DNA from: Fimivicinus intestinavium
Lineage (GTDB): Bacteria > Bacillota > Clostridia > Oscillospirales > Acutalibacteraceae
Length of the DNA: 28,075 nucleotides
Assembly: GCA_018715765.1 (NCBI GenBank)
Contig: DVKY01000075.1
Coordinates: forward strand, 1-28,075
Direction: 5' to 3'
The notes beneath the pieces are model-generated. The model was not told the DNA's origin. It saw only the letters and a program-made list of their open reading frames with translations, and ran no database searches. How positions within the stretch are numbered: position 1 is the first letter of the stretch; each line of letters opens with the position of its first letter. Positions 22,276 through 28,075 of this stretch are shown here, piece by piece. Made by a program: the position numbers and the translations under genes.

Positions 22276-22303
22276 TCTATATGCGCAGGGCCTGCGGATT
22301 ATG
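22276..22303 (-). promoter_or_regulatory. Candidate sigma-E promoter for spoIIID
   Basis: On the minus strand CATAAT (22303-22298) fits the -35 pattern of sigma-E promoters. After a 14-nt spacer CATATAGA (22283-22276) resembles the -10 CATACAnT. spoIIID is a known sigma-E target in Bacillus, and the site lies 54 bp before the start codon. The spacer itself is a small GCAGGCCCTGC palindrome. Confidence 0.4.
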
Positions 22304-22424
22304 TTTCACAGCGGAATCATTGACACACACCTGAGAAGGTGCTGCATTGCAGCAAAATCCTGTTGCAGAAATTTTATGCGCCCAGGGGGGAGAAACCCGC
22401 TCGAAGTGGCTGGAGGCCATGCAC

Positions 22425-22580
22425 AAAATCGATTGGATCAGCACGAGCGGGGAGAATCTCGATCGCCATATCGGCGACTTGCTATGCGGCTTTCACTTTA
22501 AGCTCGGCGGCACGTGCGACGTGGTGCGCATCCTGATGGAGGTCGGCCGCAAGGCTTGGACTCAAAAGGCGCCGCAGGAT
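22425..22580 (+). pseudogene. Relic of a second lipase gene
   Basis: Read on the plus strand, this segment encodes KIDWISTSGENLDRHIGDLL and onward to PQD, aligning without gaps to residues 191-242 of the lipase at 19471-20424. By hand alignment 16 of 156 bases differ (about 90% identity). About 12 of the changes alter amino acids and 4 do not, as expected for a decaying copy. Weaker similarity may reach back to about 22375. The rest of the gene, including the nucleophile and triad, is missing and no ribosome site is present. It is in the opposite orientation to the intact gene. Confidence 0.85.
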
Positions 22581-22610
22581 TTTTCTTCGGATAGGAACAA
22601 GGCTTTGCCC

Positions 22611-22639
22611 TTGATTTTTTTCGCGGTGTAAAGTATGAT
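22611..22639 (+). promoter_or_regulatory. Sigma-A promoter for the PutP-type symporter
   Basis: TTGATT (22611-22616), a 17-nt spacer and TATGAT (22634-22639) lie just beyond the lipase relic. They give a leader of about 190 nt before the symporter start. Confidence 0.6.
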
Positions 22640-22716
22640 AGATACCATACAATAATAAATAGAACGGATCATACTGATGTGAAAGGAGTTCTTTGGTTGA
22701 TTTCTACTGGTTAGCG

Positions 22717-22764
22717 GCGATTAGGAGAAGGCGCGGCGGGCCCGGCCTTTTCTCCGATAATCGC
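22717..22764 (+). promoter_or_regulatory. Leader hairpin of the symporter mRNA
   Basis: A three-tier stem: GCGATTA (22717-22723) with 22758-22764, GGAGAA (22724-22729) with 22750-22755, and GGC (22730-22732) with 22745-22747, separated by small bulges and capped by a GC-rich loop. Just before it is a GGAG site followed by a very short frame (GTG at 22678 to TAG near 22713, 11 codons). A role in attenuation is possible. It matches no riboswitch that I know. Confidence 0.4.
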
Positions 22765-22835
22765 TATGAAATGACAAAATGAGGGCCGCCCAAGTCCCTG
22801 CGCTGTGGGGCTGCGGCGGCGGAACGGAGAGTAAC

Positions 22836-24392
22836 ATGAACGATACGCTGCAAATTTTAATTGCGATGGTCATCTATATGGCGGCAGTCATTGTAATCGG
22901 TTTTGCCTTTGCCAAAAGAGCCAATAAGAATTCCGACAACTACTTTCTCGGCGGGCGTAGCCTTGGCCCGTGGGTCACGGCGATGAGCGCCGAGGCGTCG
23001 GATATGTCCGGCTGGCTGTTGATGGGCCTGCCGGGGGTTGCCTACTGGTGTGGCATTGCGGACGCTGCGTGGACGGCGATCGGCCTTGCCGTTGGCACTT
23101 ACATCAACTGGCTGATCGTGTCGAAACGGCTGCGCCGCTACAGTGTGAAGGCTGGGAATGCGATCACTCTGCCGGAGTATTTTTCCAACCGCTTTCACGA
23201 AAAAAACAAGGTGGTCATGACCATTGCGGCTGTTTTTATCCTGATCTTTTTCACGGTATATGCGGCGAGCTGCCTTGTCACCTGCGGCAAGCTGTTTTCT
23301 ACACTGTTTGATATGCCCTATGTGCCCATGATGATTGTCGGCGCGCTGTTCGTGCTGGTTTACACGATCATCGGCGGCTTCCTTGCCGAGAGCGCCTCTG
23401 ATTTTATGCAGGCAATTATCATGATTGTAGCGCTTATTGTGATCGTGGTCGTGGGCACGATCTCAGCAGGCGGATTAGGAGCGGTTGTTGAAAATACAAA
23501 GTCCATTCCCGGATTTTTGGATTTCTTTGGAATCGCTACCCCGGTCACAATGCAGGATGGAGTGCAGCAGGTGGTCAATGGTCAGCCTCAGTTTGGGGCG
23601 GCTGGGGAGTATGGGTTCCTTTCTGTAATTTCCACTCTGGCTTGGGGACTGGGATATTTTGGAATGCCCCAGGTGCTGCTGCGCTTTATGGCGATCCGGG
23701 AGGAGCGCGAGTTGACCCGTTCCCGCCGTATCGCTACGGTTTGGGTTTTGATTTCATTGGCGGTGGCCGTGTTTATCGGCGTTATGGGCCGTTCTCTGTT
23801 CCCGACAGCGTTGACGACCGCCTCTTCCGCGGAGAATGTGTTTATCCATTTGTCTATCAATCTGCTGCCGCCGTTGCTGGCCGGCTTTATCATGGCGGGA
23901 ATTCTGGCCGCTACGATCAGTTCCTCCGATTCTTATCTCCTCATTGCCACTTCCGCCTTGGCTAAGAATATTTATCAGGGGATCTTCCGCAAAAACGCAA
24001 CGGAGAAGAAGGTGCTGAATATTTCCCGCATCACAATGCTGCTGATTACCGCTATCGCCATCCTTATCGCATTGGATGAGAACAGCGTGATTTTCACCAT
24101 TGTCAGCTTCGCCTGGGCAGGCTTTGGCGCCACCTTTGGCCCACTGATGCTGTTGAGCCTGTTCTGGAAGCGCATCAACCGTGCGGGAGCGATTGCCGGC
24201 ATGATCGGCGGCGGCGTGATGGTATTTGTCTGGAATCTTCTGATTCGTCCGCTTGGCGGCATGTGGGATATTTATGAGCTGCTTCCGGCATTCCTGTTCT
24301 CCTGCGTGTGCATCGTGGTGGTTTCGCTGGTGACAGCGCCGCCCTCGGCTGAAATCCAACGGGAATTCGACGAGGTCAAGGCCGGGAAATAA
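22836..24392 (+). CDS. putP: Sodium/solute symporter, PutP (proline) type
   Basis: A 518-aa sodium:solute symporter of the SSS family, most like the sodium/proline symporter PutP. It imports its solute with sodium across the membrane. The YFLGGRSLGPWVTAMSAEASDMSGWLLMGLPG stretch (about 34-65) is the PutP signature covering the sodium and proline sites. GYFGMPQVLLRFMAI (about 274-288) and AGILAATISSSDSYLL (about 355-372) are further hallmarks, and 13 hydrophobic helices fit the length. I start at ATG 22836, since CGGAGAG precedes it; an upstream in-frame start at 22779 adds residues that look non-coding. Proline rather than another substrate is inferred from similarity. Confidence 0.92.
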   Translation: MNDTLQILIAMVIYMAAVIVIGFAFAKRANKNSDNYFLGGRSLGPWVTAMSAEASDMSGWLLMGLPGVAYWCGIADAAWTAIGLAVGTYINWLIVSKRLRRYSVKAGNAITLPEYFSNRFHEKNKVVMTIAAVFILIFFTVYAASCLVTCGKLFSTLFDMPYVPMMIVGALFVLVYTIIGGFLAESASDFMQAIIMIVALIVIVVVGTISAGGLGAVVENTKSIPGFLDFFGIATPVTMQDGVQQVVNGQPQFGAAGEYGFLSVISTLAWGLGYFGMPQVLLRFMAIREERELTRSRRIATVWVLISLAVAVFIGVMGRSLFPTALTTASSAENVFIHLSINLLPPLLAGFIMAGILAATISSSDSYLLIATSALAKNIYQGIFRKNATEKKVLNISRITMLLITAIAILIALDENSVIFTIVSFAWAGFGATFGPLMLLSLFWKRINRAGAIAGMIGGGVMVFVWNLLIRPLGGMWDIYELLPAFLFSCVCIVVVSLVTAPPSAEIQREFDEVKAGK

Positions 24393-24441
24393 CCTTTGGC
24401 CTGGCGGGCCCGGATTGTCTGTCTTTCCAAACACTTTTCAG

Positions 24442-24481
24442 GGCGGCCTTCTCCTTCATTGCATCGGGGGAGAAGGCCGCC
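24442..24481 (+). terminator. Terminator after putP
   Basis: A perfect 13-bp stem (24442-24454 with 24469-24481) with a 14-nt loop, 50 bp after the putP stop, followed by TGTGTTATG. The U-tract is weak. Confidence 0.75.
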
Positions 24482-24587
24482 TGTGTTATGAGATGAACGG
24501 TTTCTTTCCCTTTCTAGCAGTCTGCTGGTCAGGCATTTTTCAATCAGGCTGGCGCGGCGATTGCCGGAGCGTTGTGCACAGCATTCC

Positions 24588-24830
24588 GCATCTGTATACC
24601 AGGGGAACATTGCCGCCCGGCGTGCTTAAGCGGGCGCTCACTGCGTTCTCGGGCACGGCCTGGCTTATCGCTCTAACCATGCCCTGCGGCGTTGCGATCC
24701 CCTCGCCTGAAGCTGCCGGAACGATCCTTCGGGGGGGGCAACCTGTGACCGTTCTGGCAAGGCAGATGACGCGGCCAGGGGCGCGGCTACGGCGTTGAAA
24801 ACCGATGGGTGCTCCGGTACACGAATGCTA
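24588..24830 (-). repeat. MITE-like element, copy 2
   Basis: This 243-bp element is a diverged copy, in reverse orientation, of the element at 11230-11433. The left end (24588-24605, GCATCTGTATACCAGGGG) corresponds to the right end of copy 1. The right end (24812-24830) read backwards starts TAGCATTCGTGTACC, like the left end of copy 1. Shared blocks include 24694-24710 and the stretch CTGGCAAGGCAGATGACGCG near 24754. Copy 2 carries about 60 extra bases near its left end and lacks one arm of the inner hairpin. It encodes no transposase. Confidence 0.75.
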
Positions 24831-24840
24831 TCAAAATAAG

Positions 24841-24884
24841 AAAAGAGCATCCTCTCCCAGTGGACGGCGAGAGGATGCTCTTTT
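24841..24884 (-). terminator. Strong terminator for the YeiH gene
   Basis: A perfect 16-bp stem (24841-24856 with 24869-24884) with an A-rich and T-rich base, followed on the minus strand by CTTATTTTG. It lies 17 bp beyond the YeiH-family stop and next to MITE copy 2. Confidence 0.88.
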
Positions 24885-24901
24885 GAATCGGTCTCCCTTG
24901 C

Positions 24902-25915
24902 TTACCAGATGCCCAGCACGTGCTGCATCAGCAGGCTGACGCCCGCGATGCCGGCCCAGCAGCAAAGCCCCATCACAATCGGCTTACCGCCCGTTTTGAC
25001 CAGGGAGACAATGTTGGTGTTCAGCCCGATGGCCGCCATCGCCATCACGATAAAAAATTTGCTCAGCTCCTTGAGCGGGCTTGTCACAGCCGCCGGCAGA
25101 TGGAAAACGGTTGTCACTACGGAGGCCAGTAGGAAGAAGAGGACGAAAAACGGGAAGATTTTTTTCAGGTCCACCTTTTTTCCTCCGGCGCTGTGCTTTT
25201 CCCTGCGGGTGCGCACGAGCGCGAGCACCAGCGTGATTGGGATGATGGCGAGAGTGCGCGTCAGCTTCACGATCGTGGCCGCGTCGAGCGTATTGCTGCC
25301 GTGGATGCCATCCCACGCCTGCGCGGCTGCGGTGACGGAGGAGGTGTCGTTGATCGCCGTGCCTGCAAACAGGCCGAATCCCTCGTTGGAGAGGCCGAGC
25401 AGCCCGCCAAGAGTGGGGAAGATCAGCGCGGCGATCACATTGAACAGGAAAATCACGGAGATGGATTGCGCGATCTCCTCATCGTCCGCATCGATTACAG
25501 GCGCAGTCGCCGCAATCGCTGAGCCGCCGCAGATAGAGGAACCCACGCCCACGAGCGTTGCGGTTTTGACGGGCACCTTCATCGCCTTGCACAGCACAAA
25601 GGCGATTATCAGCGAGGTGGAGATTGTTGCCAGAATGATCGGGAGGGATTGCCTCCCCTTTTGCAGGATATCCGTCAGGTTCATTCCGAAGCCCAGCAGC
25701 ACAACGGCGGCCTGAAGGATTTTTTTGGAGGTGAAGGTGACGCCGGGCTGAATCCGATCCTTCTGTTTTAAAAGCAGCGTCAGCAGCATCCCGGCGAGGA
25801 TGGCGAATACAGGGCCTCCAACCACAGGGACGAGCTTGCCCAGAAACCATGCCGGGATGGAGATGGCCAGGCAGAGCAGCAGGCCGCTCCAGTTTTTTTG
25901 CAGGAATGTTTTCAT
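24902..25915 (-). CDS. YeiH/UPF0324 family membrane protein, putative sulfate exporter
   Basis: A 337-aa polytopic membrane protein of the UPF0324 (YeiH) family, named putative sulfate exporter in databases, although its substrate is not firmly established. Ten or so hydrophobic helices are visible. Family motifs are PVFAILAGMLL, LLGFGMNL, VGVGSSICGGSAIAATAPVI (about 122-141), FAGTAINDTSSVTAA (about 184-198) and AMAAIGLNTNI near the end. The ATG at 25915 is preceded by AGGGG; a TTG one codon earlier is possible. The gene diverges from a LysR regulator, the usual layout for this family, so the regulator probably controls it. Confidence 0.9.
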   Translation of the reverse strand: MKTFLQKNWSGLLLCLAISIPAWFLGKLVPVVGGPVFAILAGMLLTLLLKQKDRIQPGVTFTSKKILQAAVVLLGFGMNLTDILQKGRQSLPIILATISTSLIIAFVLCKAMKVPVKTATLVGVGSSICGGSAIAATAPVIDADDEEIAQSISVIFLFNVIAALIFPTLGGLLGLSNEGFGLFAGTAINDTSSVTAAAQAWDGIHGSNTLDAATIVKLTRTLAIIPITLVLALVRTRREKHSAGGKKVDLKKIFPFFVLFFLLASVVTTVFHLPAAVTSPLKELSKFFIVMAMAAIGLNTNIVSLVKTGGKPIVMGLCCWAGIAGVSLLMQHVLGIW

Positions 25916-25993
25916 CAAATTTCTACCCCTTTTGACGGAAAGCGCAGCCTTTCACGCGTTCTCCCGGAATTTTGTTCCATCATACCACAGTTC

Positions 25994-26026
25994 ATTGATA
26001 AATAAAAATGATATATATTTATCAAT
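25994..26026. promoter_or_regulatory. Palindromic operator between yeiH-type and lysR-type genes
   Basis: ATTGATAAAT (25994-26003) and ATTTATCAAT (26017-26026) form a perfect 10-bp inverted repeat with a 13-nt AT-rich centre. It lies in the divergent intergenic region and fits a LysR-type binding site (T-N11-A class, with extended arms). TATGAT -10 boxes lie on either side: 25984-25979 toward the transporter and 26041-26046 toward the regulator. So binding could affect both promoters. Confidence 0.6.
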
Positions 26027-26097
26027 CAATAAAAATATGTTATGATAAATGCAGCAATAGAAAAAGCGAATTTCAGGAAAACGCGGAGGTGGTCGGG

Positions 26098-27033
26098 ATG
26101 CTGGATTTTCGGCTGGATACCTTTTTGGAGGTTTGCCGTTGGATGAATTTCACAAAGGCTGCGCAGGCGCTGCACATCACACAGCCCGCTGTTTCGCAGC
26201 ACATCCGTTATCTGGAGCAGCTCTATGGCGTCAGGCTGTTTGATTATCAGGGCAAGCGCCCTGTTTTGACCGAGGCGGGGCAGACGCTTTTGAGTGCCGC
26301 AACCACCATGAAGCACGATACGCTTGTTTTACAGGAGAGAATGCAAACGCTTGGCAAAGGGCACAGGAGCCTGCTTTTCGGCGTTACGCTGACCATTGGG
26401 GATTTTGTGGCGCCCGTACCGCTTGCCCATTATCTGCGCCAGAATCCGGAGGCGGATGTGCGGTTGTCTGTAGCAAACACGCATGAGCTTCTCCGGCGCC
26501 TTGACGCGGGAGAAATTGATTTTGCCATTGTGGAGGGCTTCTTTGAAAAACGGGAGTATGAATCGCTGCCCTTTTCCCGGGAAGCGTATCTTGCGGTTTG
26601 CGGCGTGCAGCATCCCATCCCGGAGGCTCCCTGCCAAATGGAAGATCTGCTGGGAGAACGGCTGCTCCTGCGCGAGCCGGGCAGCGGCACGCGAGAAATT
26701 CTGGAACGCTTTCTGGAGGGGCGCAACCTGACCGTGCGGGATTTCCGGCGCACAGCTCAGGTGGGCAGTCTGCATGCGATCAAAACGCTTGTGCGGCAGG
26801 GCTGCGGCATCACATTTCTCTATGAAGCGGCTGTGCGGGAGGAGCTGGAGGCGGGCCTGCTGCGGCGGCTCCCGGTCGAGGGATTCCCGCTTTCCCATGA
26901 TTTTACCTTTTTATGGCGGCGGGGAAGTCTGTTCGCGGCGGAATACCGCGCTGTTTTTGAGCAGCTGCAACCGGCTGCAGCCAGCGCGGCTGCGTGCAAA
27001 ACGGCAACTGGCGCAGCAGGCCAGCCGGTTTAG
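26098..27033 (+). CDS. LysR-type transcriptional regulator
   Basis: A 311-aa LysR-family regulator. The winged helix-turn-helix is at residues 1-62 (NFTKAAQALHITQPAVSQHIRYLEQLYGVRLF, then LTEAGQTLL). A linker helix follows, then the effector-binding domain (about 92-290: LLFGVTLTIGDFVAPVPL, IDFAIVEGFF, LLREPGSGTREILERFL). It resembles the CysL/YeiE branch that controls neighbouring YeiH-type transporters. GGAGGT is 7 nt before ATG 26098. An upstream in-frame ATG at 26008 would run through the operator and is rejected. The last 20 or so residues (PAAASAAACKTATGAAGQPV) look unlike a LysR end. They are encoded by a direct repeat copied 564 bp downstream. The stop overlaps the DUF1648 gene stop. 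Confidence 0.92.
   Translation: MLDFRLDTFLEVCRWMNFTKAAQALHITQPAVSQHIRYLEQLYGVRLFDYQGKRPVLTEAGQTLLSAATTMKHDTLVLQERMQTLGKGHRSLLFGVTLTIGDFVAPVPLAHYLRQNPEADVRLSVANTHELLRRLDAGEIDFAIVEGFFEKREYESLPFSREAYLAVCGVQHPIPEAPCQMEDLLGERLLLREPGSGTREILERFLEGRNLTVRDFRRTAQVGSLHAIKTLVRQGCGITFLYEAAVREELEAGLLRRLPVEGFPLSHDFTFLWRRGSLFAAEYRAVFEQLQPAAASAAACKTATGAAGQPV
26984..27027 (+). repeat. 44-bp direct repeat, copy A (inside lysR 3-prime end)
   Basis: This segment matches 27548-27591 at 42 of 44 positions (differences at 26988 and 27016). It encodes the last residues of the LysR protein. Weaker similarity reaches about 30 bp further upstream in both copies. Confidence 0.85.
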
Positions 27034-27413
27034 ACCGGTGCCAACAGCATAGCAGCGGCCAGGATGGTCATAGCAGTGGCAAAGATGGAGATACCGTTCG
27101 CAAAATAAGAGAGAAACCTCAAGCCTTTCCGTATGGAAAGAATAGAACATGGCAGGGCGATGAGCGCAATAACCGTTGGAATAACAGTGATTGGATACAA
27201 TTCCGCTTTTGGTCCCCATCTATCATATCCGCCTTGTTCCGACCAATGAAGAGGTACGGTTTCAGGTAAATCCCCTGCAATCCAGAAAAAAGCGATACAA
27301 AAACACAGTGCGAACAAAAAGCTGAAAGCAGTTATTCCATAGGGCAATATATTTCTCATCCATGGAAAACGCTCTCTTTGCCGGTTGATTACACACCGAA
27401 TCCAGACGAACAT
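27030..27413 (-). CDS. Short DUF1648 membrane protein
   Basis: A 127-aa membrane protein with a DUF1648 domain, seen in the motif LPETVPLHWSEQGGYDRWGPK (about 49-69), preceded by one hydrophobic helix (about 24-46) and followed by two (73-93, 103-125). DUF1648 is found in SdpI-like immunity proteins and related membrane proteins. This one is shorter than SdpI (about 200 aa) and lacks its C-terminal part, so function is open. ATG 27413 is 7 nt after GGAGGG and lies below a near-consensus promoter. Its stop overlaps the LysR stop on the other strand. It lies wholly between the two 44-bp direct repeats. Confidence 0.8.
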   Translation of the reverse strand: MFVWIRCVINRQRERFPWMRNILPYGITAFSFLFALCFCIAFFWIAGDLPETVPLHWSEQGGYDRWGPKAELYPITVIPTVIALIALPCSILSIRKGLRFLSYFANGISIFATAMTILAAAMLLAPV

Positions 27414-27454
27414 AGTTTTGCCCTCCGATTCTCTTGGACAGATGGTTCTCTTGG

Positions 27455-27483
27455 ATTATATAAAAAGCATTTTTATAAGTCAA
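27455..27483 (-). promoter_or_regulatory. Near-consensus sigma-A promoter for the DUF1648 gene
   Basis: On the minus strand, TTGACT (27483-27478), a 17-nt spacer and a perfect TATAAT (27460-27455) lie 42 bp before the start codon. Confidence 0.85.
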
Positions 27484-27547
27484 TTGAGAAATGTCTTTTC
27501 GTCAGAATGCCGCACAATTTTTACAGCGCTGCAGGCGGCGAAAAAGG

Positions 27548-27591
27548 GCGCAGCTGCGTGCAAAACGGCAACTGGCGCAACAGGCCAGCCG
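27548..27591 (+). repeat. 44-bp direct repeat, copy B
   Basis: This is the second copy of 26984-27027, offset by 564 bp, with two mismatches. In the same frame as copy A it would encode KGAAACKTATGATGQP, here not attached to any gene. With copy A it encloses the DUF1648 gene and its promoter. Confidence 0.85.
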
Positions 27592-27695
27592 CAAAACAGG
27601 CGGAAACCGTTGACAATTGCCTCATCGTGGCCTATGGTGTAGTCAGCCGCTGATCCGGACGGCGGCCGCTATGGACTCTGAAGGAGGCTTTCTGC

Positions 27696-27857
27696 ATGAA
27701 AAAAGAAGAAACTACGCTGCGGGATAAGCACGACTTTGGCCGTTTTATCGCGCAGAAGAGAAAAGAGGCCGGCCTGACCCAGCATGAGCTGGCCGCCCGC
27801 CTGTATTTGACGGATACCGCCGTATCCAAATGGGAACGCGGGGGTTCACTTAGATAA
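27696..27857 (+). pseudogene. Truncated XRE-family helix-turn-helix regulator
   Basis: A 53-codon reading frame with a good ribosome site (AAGGAGG, 8 nt before the ATG). It encodes the N-terminus of an XRE/Cro-CI regulator: DKHDFGRFIAQKRKEAGLTQ, HELAARLYLTDTAVSKWERG (helix-turn-helix about residues 14-49). Such proteins normally continue (typically KWERGLSYPDI and on). Here the frame changes right after WERG to GSLR and a stop, so the rest is lost. The break near 27843 coincides with a change to sequence that includes strong hairpins, which suggests insertion or deletion by another element. Confidence 0.8.
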
Positions 27858-27918
27858 AGATACCACACCAATCCCACGCTGGCTTTTGCTCAACCGATAC
27901 AGCCGGAGGGCTGGATAA

Positions 27919-27970
27919 CAAGAAAAGGCGGTATGCGCCCCGTGGGGGGGTAGCGTACCGCCTTTTCTTG
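27919..27970 (+). terminator. Strong terminator hairpin
   Basis: A perfect 15-bp stem (27919-27933 with 27956-27970) extends by three more pairs inside. The upstream arm is A-rich and the downstream arm T-rich (CCTTTTCTTG). It lies just after the stop of the orphan gene end. Confidence 0.85.
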
Positions 27971-27979
27971 TGGGGGTTT

Positions 27980-28036
27980 CCAAAGGGGGCAACGCCCCCA
28001 TTTGGCACACGACTTTGCGAAGCAAAGTGTAGTGTG
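27980..28036. repeat. Tandem hairpins, oriT-like arrangement
   Basis: First hairpin: CCAAAGGGGGC (27980-27990), AAC loop, GCCCCC then TTTGG (27994-28005, one bulged A). Second hairpin: CACAC (28006-28010) with GTGTG (28032-28036), and ACTTTGC (28012-28018), GAA loop, GCAAAGT (28022-28028). GTTATACGC follows (from 28036). Adjacent inverted repeats followed by a short unpaired stretch are typical of conjugative transfer origins, but no relaxase gene is visible in the window. Confidence 0.4.
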
Positions 28037-28075
28037 TTATACGCTCTGTCGGCGTTGTCGTGAAAATGCCGTTGC

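Larger units (their letters stand above)
27858..28075 (+). other. Right-edge region: orphan gene end and hairpin array
   Basis: After the XRE break, a frame encoding DTTPIPRWLLLNRYSRRAG runs to a stop just before a strong terminator, as if it were the 3-prime end of an unknown gene. Beyond the terminator lie two stacked hairpins (27980-28005 and 28006-28036). No gene starts before the window ends. Confidence 0.45.

Noticed and set aside
22347..22631. Open frame covering the lipase relic as a functional small gene
   Set aside because: It lacks a ribosome site and the catalytic triad, and it matches only an internal part of the intact lipase with mostly amino-acid-changing differences.
24415..24798. 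127-codon plus-strand frame after putP
   Set aside because: It runs across the putP terminator and MITE copy 2, has no ribosome site, and its sequence is not protein-like.
1..28075. CRISPR array, rRNA, tRNA or phage gene cluster
   Set aside because: No regularly spaced repeats, cloverleaf-like genes, rRNA segments or phage structural proteins were seen.

Overview
The window reads as chromosomal DNA of an anaerobic, endospore-forming Firmicute of the class Clostridia, probably the Oscillospiraceae/Ruminococcaceae group. The support is a complete spoIIID gene, strong Shine-Dalgarno sites before nearly every gene, sigma-A promoters with 17-nt spacers, a yajC/TIGR04086 pair, an mtaB-type tRNA methylthiotransferase, and two surface proteins with sortase-like C-termini. 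The placement is inferred from gene content only.

Layout. 1-450 is non-coding and hairpin-rich. Next come an MscS channel (minus), a permuted GH3 beta-glucosidase carried to the cell surface (plus), a Nudix hydrolase (minus), yajC and a TIGR04086 membrane protein (plus), and a TatD-associated radical SAM protein (minus). A second large surface protein, propeller-like and of unknown function, lies at 7196-9364. From 9.5 to 19.3 kb everything runs on the minus strand: gtrA-like and metallophosphoesterase; degV and dusB; then a small coiled-coil protein followed by mtaB-GH125-GH31, the last three nearly abutting. A monoacylglycerol-lipase-like hydrolase (minus) and an MFS transporter (plus) diverge at 20.5 kb. 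spoIIID (minus), a lipase gene relic, a PutP-type sodium/solute symporter (plus), and a divergent YeiH transporter/LysR regulator pair follow. The last 1.1 kb is accessory in character: a DUF1648 gene between 44-bp direct repeats, an XRE regulator cut off just after its helix-turn-helix, and a series of hairpins that could be the edge of a mobile element.

How the genes fit together. Glycan use is a visible theme. The GH3 enzyme acts outside the cell, and the cytoplasmic GH125 (alpha-mannosidase family) and GH31 (alpha-glycosidase family) enzymes look suited to trimming imported oligosaccharides. Several unrelated housekeeping genes (yajC, dusB, mtaB, degV) are interleaved with these.

The least ordinary features are non-coding. 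A pair of roughly 204-243 bp elements with terminal inverted repeats lies in opposite orientation at 11.2 and 24.6 kb and looks like an undescribed MITE-type repeat family. There is also an orphan plus-strand transcription unit at about 13.64-13.81 kb, a 156-bp decayed lipase copy with the putP promoter just beyond it, and the mosaic right end. I see no CRISPR array, no rRNA or tRNA, and no clear defence system.
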